This document shows, one piece after another, positions 1 to 5,570 of a DNA stretch of 5,570 nt. Numbering within the stretch: the first letter of the stretch is position 1; each line of letters opens with the position of its first letter. Source of the DNA: Chloroflexota bacterium (GTDB taxonomy: Bacteria > Chloroflexota > Dehalococcoidia > SAR202 > UBA11138); the NCBI GenBank assembly GCA_022561955.1, contig JADFQF010000128.1:1-5570 (forward strand), written 5' to 3'. The position numbers and the translations under genes were made by a program. The notes under the pieces are model-generated. The model did no database searches and had not been told where the DNA came from. It saw nothing but the letters and a program-made list of their open reading frames with translations.

Positions 1-167
1 CCATCCGGTCCGCGCTGGAGCTGGGCACAAACCTCGGGGTGCTTTCGTCCGGTCGTGTGAGAACGCAGTCCGTGAGAATGACGGAGACCTAGGCCGGCGA
101 CGACGTACGAGCGGCCCGAAACGCGTTGGCACACCTGGTTCTTACAGGCTCGGCCGCCGTAGGAGCG

Positions 168-1673
168 TTACTCCCAATACTGCGCCAGATAGTAGGTGAC
201 CTGGTTCGCTTCGTTCACCGAGAGGTCGATGTAGCACCTGCTGGAGTGACGGCCGGCGAGAATCAAGGCCGCCTGCGCGTCCGCCTGATCGTCCAGCTCG
301 AGCAGCAGCGAAGCGCCGTCCGTGATTACCCAGTTTCCCGACGCCGTGTTCCTCAGCTGCACGTTGGAGGGGCTATAGGGAAGACATTCCGTCGACCGAA
401 GCTCATCTGACTCGATGCCGGAGCTACCGATCCAGAACTCGACCTCGGAGCTCAGGACTTCGCCCGTCGTGGCGCTCCGACCGATGAAGCAGCGGCCGTT
501 GTGCCTCACGGCCAAGTTCATGGCGTCGACCTGGCTATCTTCGGGCCTGAGGGTTATGACCTCAACTTCGCCGTCCGTTACGACAAGCTTTGCGTCCCTG
601 GAGACTCCGAATCTCAGCGTCTCGGGGTCGTATCTCAGGCAGTCCGTCGACACGACGGTCGGCAGTATGATTATGGTAGCGCTCTGGGGCTCGAATTCTT
701 CACCCTGAAGCGTAGCGGTGATCACCACCGATCCGGGCTCCAGTGCCTGTACGAAGCCGGAATCCTTGGAAACCGACGCCACCGCCGGGTCACTGGACGA
801 CCAGGAGACCAGGCGTCCCACCAGCTCATTGCCGTCGCTATCCAACATGGTGACGGCGAGGTTGGAGCTTTCACCTTCCGTGAGCGCCACTCTGCTGGGG
901 GAGACGTTCAGGGCGGCTACGGGAGCCTTGGGCTCGAAGAAAACAAAGTACCATATGGCGATGCCCAGGACTACCACAACTACGGCCAGCGTCGCCGCTC
1001 GGAAAATCCACGCCGGTATCCTGGCAGGCACCTCGAGGAATCCGGGGCGGCTCGACGCTTCCGCCACGCCGTCGACCGGGGTAGCCGTCACCTCATACTG
1101 GTACTGGACGGGGGCCCCTCGAAGAGGACGCTTTCCACGGACCACGACCGGGACTTCAAGCGTGGCGTTCGGCGCCACTACCGGCGCCTCCGGCTCAAAG
1201 CTGAACTGGCACAGCCCGTCGGTGTCTCTGCCGGAGAGCTCGAGCCGCAGCTCCGAATTTCCGGAGTTCGTGATGCTCAGGGTATGGGCTGCCCTTGCGC
1301 CGCGCGCCCGCTGAGGGCTGTAGTCTATCAAGAACTCGAAGAACGGCCTGACGACGAGGCTAAGATGGATGGACTGCTCTTCCTCGTCCTCTTTCTGCGA
1401 CGTCACCTTGCACTGGAAGTCGTAGGTCCCGGCGAGGGACGTGCCCAGCCTGGGCGGCGCTACCGTAAGCGTCACCGTCGTCTGGTCTCCCGGGAAGAGC
1501 GACACGTTATTGGTGGAGAGTCTGTACCAGGTCGGGTCCAGGCCGTCTATGGCGATGGAGAATACCCCGACTGCGACGCCCAGGTTCTGAATGGATATCG
1601 ACGTCTCGATCTCTTGCCCCGGCTCTGCCTCAAGGGTCTCTAGGTCAGCCGCGAGTTGCATGTTTTCGGCCAT
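168..1673 (-). CDS. Membrane protein with N-terminal Ig-like domains, central TM helix, BIG2 domain and two Cys/YDP repeats
   Basis: Complete 501-residue protein of unknown function, resembling COG1470-type membrane proteins at its N-terminus. Residues 5-109 and 111-215 look like two Ig-like (NEW3/CARDB-like) beta domains, with ISIQNLG and LSITNSGN strands. About 226-246 is one strongly hydrophobic helix (AATLAVVVVVLGIAIW). 252-337 is a bacterial Ig-like group 2 (BIG2) domain, with LNVSPSRVALTEGES, WSSSDPAVASV and GSVVITAT. 342-416 and 427-501 are two 75-residue repeats. There is no signal peptide. Arg at 209, 218 and 225 precedes the helix and an acidic residue follows it, so the predicted topology is N-terminus in, C-terminus out, which would place the repeat cysteines outside. 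The ATG at 1673 was chosen because a GGAGTGGGG stretch lies 7 nt upstream; a second Met at residue 5 lacks a comparable site. The protein ends in YWE with a TAA stop. It lies 162 nt downstream of the giant surface-protein gene on the same strand. The ORF and architecture are secure; the role is not known. Confidence 0.9.
   Translation of the reverse strand: MAENMQLAADLETLEAEPGQEIETSISIQNLGVAVGVFSIAIDGLDPTWYRLSTNNVSLFPGDQTTVTLTVAPPRLGTSLAGTYDFQCKVTSQKEDEEEQSIHLSLVVRPFFEFLIDYSPQRARGARAAHTLSITNSGNSELRLELSGRDTDGLCQFSFEPEAPVVAPNATLEVPVVVRGKRPLRGAPVQYQYEVTATPVDGVAEASSRPGFLEVPARIPAWIFRAATLAVVVVVLGIAIWYFVFFEPKAPVAALNVSPSRVALTEGESSNLAVTMLDSDGNELVGRLVSWSSSDPAVASVSKDSGFVQALEPGSVVITATLQGEEFEPQSATIIILPTVVSTDCLRYDPETLRFGVSRDAKLVVTDGEVEVITLRPEDSQVDAMNLAVRHNGRCFIGRSATTGEVLSSEVEFWIGSSGIESDELRSTECLPYSPSNVQLRNTASGNWVITDGASLLLELDDQADAQAALILAGRHSSRCYIDLSVNEANQVTYYLAQYWE
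171..650 (-). repeat. Two 75-residue Cys/YDP/DG/YW repeats at the C-terminus of the 501-residue protein
   Basis: The repeats lie at 426-650 (residues 342-416) and 171-395 (residues 427-501), with a 10-residue spacer. Both start ST(D/E)CL-x-Y-x-P, share a central V(V/I)TDG and a helical D-A-x-x-L-x-x-x-RH-x-x-RC(F/Y)I segment, and end in an aromatic strand (EFWIG, AQYWE). The two cysteines are exactly 50 residues apart in each copy (345/395 and 430/480), suggesting one disulfide per repeat. I recall similar CxYDP...DG...CFIGR...YW repeats in actinobacterial and Chloroflexota exported proteins, mostly of unknown function; I give no family accession. Confidence 0.75.
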
Positions 1674-1675
1674 AT

Positions 1676-1795
1676 CTATACCCCACTCCAGGCACGTGCG
1701 ATTTTGCCATACTGATTCATGCGAAAGGACCCGCTATACCCGCCTTGGGAGCGTGCCACATACTCCGACCGGCCACGTGGTTCCTCACTGTTCAT
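1676..1795 (-). CDS. Candidate 39-residue ORF between the two surface-protein genes
   Basis: A possible small protein or coupling leader. It begins with ATG (1795-1793), preceded by GAGG (complement of 1802-1805) at a 6-nt spacing, as good a ribosome site as any in the window. Its TAG stop (1678-1676) is 2 nt before the ATG of the 501-residue protein, a spacing that suits translational re-initiation. An in-frame TGA lies just upstream of the start, so it is not an extension of another gene. The translation begins MNSEEPRGRSEYVARSQGGY and ends KIARAWSGV. It is basic and Gly/Ser/Arg-rich, with no membrane segment, signal peptide or recognised domain. Third-position GC is only modestly high, so codon use does not decide the matter. 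It could equally be a chance ORF in a leader region. Confidence 0.3.
   Translation of the reverse strand: MNSEEPRGRSEYVARSQGGYSGSFRMNQYGKIARAWSGV
1681..1689 (-). promoter_or_regulatory. Probable ribosome binding site of the 501-residue protein
   Basis: On the minus strand this reads GGAGTGGGG. GGAG is 12 nt and GGGG is 7 nt from the ATG at 1673. It supports that start over the Met five residues in, which has no purine-rich stretch at a usable distance. It lies within the last codons of the candidate 39-residue ORF. Confidence 0.5.
1692..1699. promoter_or_regulatory. 8-bp palindrome GCACGTGC in the intergenic gap (candidate operator)
   Basis: A perfect inverted repeat with the same CACGTG core as the upstream site, 18 nt before the ATG of the 501-residue protein and next to its ribosome binding site. 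Protein binding here could affect transcription. A role in RNA is less likely, since the palindrome has no loop. Confidence 0.2.
1773..1780. promoter_or_regulatory. 8-bp palindrome CCACGTGG in the intergenic gap (candidate operator)
   Basis: A perfect inverted repeat with a CACGTG core, 100 nt upstream of the 501-residue protein's start and inside the candidate small ORF. A second site with the same core lies 81 bp away. No regulator can be assigned from the sequence. Confidence 0.2.
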
Positions 1796-1801
1796 ATCGA
1801 T

Positions 1802-1805
1802 CCTC
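1802..1805 (-). promoter_or_regulatory. Shine-Dalgarno GAGG ahead of the candidate 39-residue ORF
   Basis: The minus strand reads GACGAGGATCGAT before the ATG at 1795, giving GAGG at a 6-nt spacing. The motif is short and could occur by chance, but both spacing and sequence suit bacterial initiation. Confidence 0.3.
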
Positions 1806-1835
1806 GTCTTCTTGCCTCATCGGTCTCCCAACGCA

Positions 1836-4800
1836 TCAACGTGGCAGCCTCAGCCACCTGGACATGTTCATCCTGGGGACCGTAGGGATACGAAGTCGAA
1901 TGCCAAGCCTTCGGGCAACTCTGCCCATCGGCGCGGAAATCTTCGACGCGTACTGCTGTGCGGGGCCGAACCAGGATACCGCGATCCAAATTACCACGAC
2001 CAGGACGATTACGAACACGATGATCCCAATGACCACTTCCGGCCATACCCAGGGAGGGATGCCCTGTCGATCGACCACCGGCGGCGGGAACTCGCTGTCG
2101 TAGCTGCCGTCACCATCGATGTCTATCTTCCAGGACCAGCCTCGCTCCTCGTCGAGAATCTCCCAGTCCAGCTCGTAAGAGTGGACCTCACCCGCGGTGA
2201 TAGCCACGCCGGTCCTCGGGAAGGTCTTGACCTGGCCCGATGTGTCGGTAAAGATCACATCGAGTCCATATAGTCCTTCCTCGAATCCGGTAATCTCGTA
2301 CCTGAACCTGTCGGCCTGGCTATCCGATGCCAGGAGCACCGTCACGAAGTCTCGGAAGTAGGTCGAGTTCGGTATGCTGGTCGTTATCTCCTCGGAGACG
2401 ATTCCCGTGATGCGTCCCAGCTCGTCGAACACCCTGAGCTCTCCAGGGCTGCGAATCGCCGCCCGCAGCGTCGGAGACCGCCTCGAGAAGAACTCGCCGT
2501 CTTCTATCGACGCCACCAACCGCAAGGCCCCGGTATCGTCCTCTTCGACGCTCACGGGCACTATTCCGTCTATCTGGCCCGGCACGGGATCGAATACATC
2601 AAAGTGCAGGAACACGGCCTGTTCGGCCTTGCTGTATATGGCGAACAGCCTCAAGTCTCCCGTCGTCGGGCCGATCTCCATGATGCCGAGGGCATCCGGG
2701 TCCCAGGTCCTTACTCCGGAAAGTATCGCGGCCATCTTCCTGGACAGGTCCACCGTAAACTCGCCCACGGCGACCGGCACGTCGTTGTGAGGCCCCCAGT
2801 TGCCCAGCGTCTCGCTGAATCGGGATAGCGACGTCAACGCCGTCTTCTCATCCGTCGTCGGATTCACCAGCGACCTGCGAATCGTCTCGTCGGACTCCAG
2901 TCCTCCGGCGAGCTCTCCTGCCGCCGTGAACCACTCCTGTTGTGCCGGGTCGGTCACCTCTTCCCTCTTCAGCTCGAAGAAGTCCTTCGCGATGCCACTG
3001 AGTCCCTGAAGCTCCCACGTCTGCAAATTGACCGAGCTCTGCTTGGGCCTTCCGATTGCGGACAGAAGCCTCAGGTCCACCGTCACGCTCTGGCAGCCGT
3101 TGAGCGCCGTGTCGCTGGCTACGCCGAAGCCGGCCTGGTAGGCCCCAGGCGCCAACGCGGAGATGTCCACGCCAATTGCGATGCTCTGCGCCGATTCCAG
3201 ACTGATGCCGCTGGATGGTGTGACGCTCAGCCACTCCGCCAGGGGCTCGCCTGCGTCCGCCGGGTCGCACGAAGGGGCGATGCGCCAGCTCAGCGGGCCA
3301 ATTCCGATCCCTGGGATATCCAGCGTGCGGGCCGCGGGAGTCGGATTCAACTCTATCGCCGTTATGGTCACCGTGTCCGCCATCTCACCAAACGAAGGCG
3401 CAATTATGGACAGCTCCCGGCCTATGGTGTTGTTATCGACGTTTGGATCGAGGCTGCCGCTGGATACGCTCGAGAGCAGGGCGACCCCCTCAACGACCTG
3501 CCTCGCCCGCAACACGATTTCGAACGTTGCCGAAGCGCCCTCGGCCAGTGAGGCCAGCGTGCATTCGACGCCTGCGACGGTCGTGCAGGAGACCAGGCCG
3601 GAACCCGCCGACACGACGTCGAACTCCTCGGGCACCTCCTCCAGGAGCAGGACATCCGTGGCAACGGCGGGACCCTCGTTAGTTATCGTAACCGTGTACT
3701 CCAGCCGCTGTATCGTGCTCACGTTGGCGGGAATCGGGCTGCGGGTCATGACGAGGTCCGAACGCCTGTCGAAAGCGGGCGCGCCGACGCTCACGATGCG
3801 GCCGTTGTCCGATAGGTCGTCGTCGCCCCGCAGGCCGTCGACCAGGTGGATCACGAACGCGCCGGCGATAAACTCCACGCCCGTCTCCCCGTCATAGGTG
3901 AAGTCGTACCAGTGGGGCGCGGAGTTATCGGGCGTGGGCCCGAATTTGTAGAACTTGTTGATGCTTACCCTGGACGGATCGTCCAACGTGAGGACCAGCT
4001 CCGTCGAGCCGCCCCGACTCAGGCCTTCTATAGTTGAGCTGTAGAAGCCTATCGGGAAGTTTACCCTGGCAGGCGCATCGCCGGGCGACGGATTCTCGAT
4101 GGCGGAAACGCCGGTCTGCCGCGTCCCTTCCGGCGATTCCAGCGTAACGAATAGGCCTTCGACGAGATCGGGCAGAGACGACACGTTTTGCTGGCGTACG
4201 TCGGGTATGCCGTCCCCATTGGAGTCGCCGCCGTTGGGCGCGTCCAGCTCGATGACATCCGGCACGCCATCGCCGTCGGTGTCCGTGGGCTCGATCACAT
4301 TGAGTGTAACTGTTACCGTCTGAGGACTATTCGCGGCGTCAACAGATACTATTTCCAACAAGGCTTCGTATGTGCCCTGCTCGAGGTCGCTCACGTTTAT
4401 CACGAGGCCGACCTGTCCCGCGCTCTCGTTGGCAATGCCCGTCGCGGGAGTCGGGACCAGCCACTCCTGATCGGAGCCGACAACGAAATTCAGGTCTCCG
4501 CCACCGGAGTTAATGACCTCCAAGAGCTGAGTCGCAGGGCTGGGACCACTCTCGGGTGCGGTAAACAAGAACCGGGTGTCGGCGATGTTTATCTCCGCCG
4601 GAGCCGGCAGGACTTCGAATCGGACGGTGATCGTCTGGGGATCGTTGACCGCTCCCTCGCCCGTAATCGTAATCTGCGCCTCATGAAGGCCCGCATCCAG
4701 ACCCAGTGGGTCCACATTGACGGTTACAGTGGTGCGAGCGCCATCCGAAGATGAGCCGCTAGTCGGACTTGGCACCACCCAGTCGACGTCGCTTTCCAGC

Positions 4801-5570
4801 ACCCAGTCCAGCGTGCTGCCTCCCGCGTTCCAGACCTCGAATGCCTTTCCAACCGGGCTTGGGCCACCATGCGGACCCGTAAAGCTCAGTGTCTCCTGGC
4901 TCAGCGAGATTTCTATGTCGCCCCCGAAGCGGCCGATGATGAGGTTGACGACGACGGTCTGAGGCGTGTTGGTCGCCCGATCCGAGGAGATGGTTATTAC
5001 GGCTTCGTACTCCCCTTCCGGCAGACCGGCGACGTCTACCGTCAACCTTACTTCATCGGGCTCGCCCTCGGACACGCCAATCGACGGGCTTAGGGTGAGC
5101 CACTCGGCGCTGTCGGAAACGAACCATACGAGCTCCCGACCGCCGGCATTGGATATGCTCAGCGTCTGCGTAGGAGGGTTGGGCCCGCCCAACGGCGCCG
5201 TAAACAGGAAGGCGAGATCCTGGTGAGAGCTTGCTATCTCAGGCTCCGGCGTGGGGATGGAAGGGGCCTTGGGTGAACCGCTTGGGCCTCCTACCGATGG
5301 CGGTGTCGCCGGAGGCTGCGCTACCGCAACGGTTGCGGAGCCCGAATCGTTGGTTTCGTCGGTGTCGAGCTGGTCGGCCTTGACGGACGCCGTGTTCGTG
5401 AATGTGCCTTCGGTCGGCGTGCCGACGGATATCGTAACAATCTTGATCCCGCCGCCACCCAGTTCGCCGAGAAGACAGGTGACCGTTGTGGCCGATTCTT
5501 CGACCTCTGTTGTGCATCCGTCGCTAGCCGAATTGAAGGCCAGATCCAGCGGCAGTACGTCGGTGAGGAC
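1836..5570 (-). CDS. Giant multidomain surface protein (DUF11 / BACON repeats / choice-of-anchor U), C-terminal membrane anchor; 5' end missing
   Basis: Probable adhesive or structural cell-surface protein. The frame is open to the right edge, so the start is outside the window; 1244 residues are visible, numbered here from the edge. Residues 1-86: end of a DUF11 domain with a Cys pair (19, 32). 87-110: Pro-rich linker. 111-212, 218-321 and 325-426: three BACON-type repeats with NAGG/NSGG, a Trp pair and PQTV landmarks. 430-460: TSP3-like DTDGDGVPD and DSNGDGIPD calcium motifs. About 462-600: choice-of-anchor U-like domain. 603-722: second DUF11 (Cys pair SC...EC). 730-836: divergent fourth BACON. 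About 846-952: unrecognised, helix-like. 1037-1160: beta module ending in DIDGDGSYD. 1179-1201: one transmembrane helix. The last 42 residues carry about ten Arg/Lys and no acidic residue. The positive tail implies outside-to-inside type I topology. No LPXTG or PEP-CTERM signal is present. The TGA stop is at 1836-1838, followed 162 nt later by the 501-residue gene. Domain names are from recalled family patterns; the function is inferred. Confidence 0.88.
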   Translation of the reverse strand, partial: VLTDVLPLDLAFNSASDGCTTEVEESATTVTCLLGELGGGGIKIVTISVGTPTEGTFTNTASVKADQLDTDETNDSGSATVAVAQPPATPPSVGGPSGSPKAPSIPTPEPEIASSHQDLAFLFTAPLGGPNPPTQTLSISNAGGRELVWFVSDSAEWLTLSPSIGVSEGEPDEVRLTVDVAGLPEGEYEAVITISSDRATNTPQTVVVNLIIGRFGGDIEISLSQETLSFTGPHGGPSPVGKAFEVWNAGGSTLDWVLESDVDWVVPSPTSGSSSDGARTTVTVNVDPLGLDAGLHEAQITITGEGAVNDPQTITVRFEVLPAPAEINIADTRFLFTAPESGPSPATQLLEVINSGGGDLNFVVGSDQEWLVPTPATGIANESAGQVGLVINVSDLEQGTYEALLEIVSVDAANSPQTVTVTLNVIEPTDTDGDGVPDVIELDAPNGGDSNGDGIPDVRQQNVSSLPDLVEGLFVTLESPEGTRQTGVSAIENPSPGDAPARVNFPIGFYSSTIEGLSRGGSTELVLTLDDPSRVSINKFYKFGPTPDNSAPHWYDFTYDGETGVEFIAGAFVIHLVDGLRGDDDLSDNGRIVSVGAPAFDRRSDLVMTRSPIPANVSTIQRLEYTVTITNEGPAVATDVLLLEEVPEEFDVVSAGSGLVSCTTVAGVECTLASLAEGASATFEIVLRARQVVEGVALLSSVSSGSLDPNVDNNTIGRELSIIAPSFGEMADTVTITAIELNPTPAARTLDIPGIGIGPLSWRIAPSCDPADAGEPLAEWLSVTPSSGISLESAQSIAIGVDISALAPGAYQAGFGVASDTALNGCQSVTVDLRLLSAIGRPKQSSVNLQTWELQGLSGIAKDFFELKREEVTDPAQQEWFTAAGELAGGLESDETIRRSLVNPTTDEKTALTSLSRFSETLGNWGPHNDVPVAVGEFTVDLSRKMAAILSGVRTWDPDALGIMEIGPTTGDLRLFAIYSKAEQAVFLHFDVFDPVPGQIDGIVPVSVEEDDTGALRLVASIEDGEFFSRRSPTLRAAIRSPGELRVFDELGRITGIVSEEITTSIPNSTYFRDFVTVLLASDSQADRFRYEITGFEEGLYGLDVIFTDTSGQVKTFPRTGVAITAGEVHSYELDWEILDEERGWSWKIDIDGDGSYDSEFPPPVVDRQGIPPWVWPEVVIGIIVFVIVLVVVIWIAVSWFGPAQQYASKISAPMGRVARRLGIRLRIPTVPRMNMSRWLRLPR
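4293..5240 (-). repeat. Tandem array of three BACON-type domain repeats inside the giant surface-protein gene
   Basis: Three protein-level repeats of about 100 residues, at 4935-5240, 4608-4919 and 4293-4598. Each follows the same plan: an F-x-F/S-F-T-A/G-P strand, a Gly-Pro turn (GGPNPP, GGPSPV, SGPSPA), a strand ending NAGG or NSGG, a W-containing strand (AEWL, VDWVV, QEWLV) followed by Pro, a long V-rich strand, an (E/D)-x-G-x-(Y/H)-E-A turn and a closing (T/D/S)PQT(V/I)xV strand. DNA identity is low, so this is an old duplication, not a recent one. A fourth, divergent copy at about 3063-3383 is separated from the array by the choice-of-anchor U and DUF11 segments. BACON domains are usually thought to be carbohydrate- or mucin-binding, or simply spacers. 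Confidence 0.75.

Noticed and set aside
92..116. Possible terminator hairpin downstream of the 501-residue gene (GGCCG paired with CGGCC)
   Set aside because: Only 5 bp of stem with a 15-nt loop and no T-run after it on the minus strand. Several 6-8 bp palindromes nearby (CCTAGG, GCCGGC, CGTACG, AACGCGTT) fit a GC-rich background.
1..167. Gene in the left-hand end
   Set aside because: Frames are open for short stretches on both strands but give Arg/Pro-rich products without start, ribosome site or domain. A loose direct repeat (GTGAGAA at 57-63 and 72-78) is too short to interpret.
501..1643. 380-codon open frame on the plus strand
   Set aside because: It is in exact codon register with the 501-residue minus-strand gene, so it stays open simply because that gene avoids TTA, CTA and TCA codons. 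It ends where the gene uses its CTA Leu codon at residue 11. Its translation is Arg/Gly/His-rich with no domain.
1674..1835. Sigma-70-type promoter for the 501-residue gene
   Set aside because: TATAG-like stretches occur on the minus strand (for example GGGTATAGCG), but no matching -35 box at proper spacing was found, so co-transcription with the giant gene is at least as likely.
1591..2273. Two plus-strand open frames (1591-2103 and 1719-2273) spanning the intergenic gap
   Set aside because: Both run antisense into coding sequence on the minus strand. The run of Thr/Ile/Met in one is just the complement of the giant protein's transmembrane helix. There is no domain and no convincing ribosome site.
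1836..5192. TTG at 5192 as the start of the giant protein
   Set aside because: It falls inside the first BACON repeat, in the Gly-Pro turn, and the frame stays open with good DUF11 sequence to the window edge. The CDS was therefore annotated as 5'-partial.
5239..5517. 92-codon minus-strand frame near the right edge
   Set aside because: It overlaps the giant gene in another frame, where that frame encodes DUF11 and the linker. The product is Arg/His-rich and shadow-like.

Overview
The window holds two co-directional minus-strand genes for large, mosaic, membrane-anchored surface proteins, plus a possible very small ORF in the gap between them. No convincing plus-strand gene, RNA gene, mobile element or CRISPR array was seen. 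Base composition is GC-rich, roughly 60% by eye. The domain mixture (DUF11, BACON repeats, a TSP3-like calcium motif, a choice-of-anchor U-like domain, a BIG2 domain and a Cys/YDP/DG/YW repeat) is typical of environmental bacteria with large exported proteins. I lean towards Chloroflexota (for example Dehalococcoidia/SAR202-like lineages). This is inference from remembered family distributions; the window holds no phylogenetic marker.

Layout, in transcription order (right to left). Positions 5570 to 1836 carry the 3' part of a giant gene whose start lies beyond the right edge. At least 1244 residues are visible: part of a DUF11 domain, a Pro-rich linker, three tandem BACON repeats, a calcium-binding TSP3-like motif, a choice-of-anchor U-like domain, a second DUF11, a divergent fourth BACON, an unrecognised stretch that looks helical, a C-terminal beta module ending in a calcium-loop motif, one transmembrane helix and an Arg-rich tail. 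Positions 1835 to 1674 are a 162-nt gap with two 8-bp palindromes built on CACGTG and a 39-codon ORF that has a good Shine-Dalgarno and ends 2 nt before the next gene. Positions 1673 to 168 encode a complete 501-residue protein: two Ig-like domains, a central transmembrane helix, a BIG2 domain and two 75-residue repeats with a conserved cysteine pair. Positions 167 to 1 hold no supportable gene.

Working model (inference): the large protein is type I (adhesive N-terminal part outside, short basic tail in the cytosol). The 501-residue protein has the reverse orientation (Ig-like domains in the cytosol, BIG2 and disulfide repeats outside). If they are co-expressed, they could form a cell-surface adhesion or matrix-contact complex spanning the membrane from both sides. 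No enzymatic motif was recognised in either protein, so a catalytic role is not proposed.
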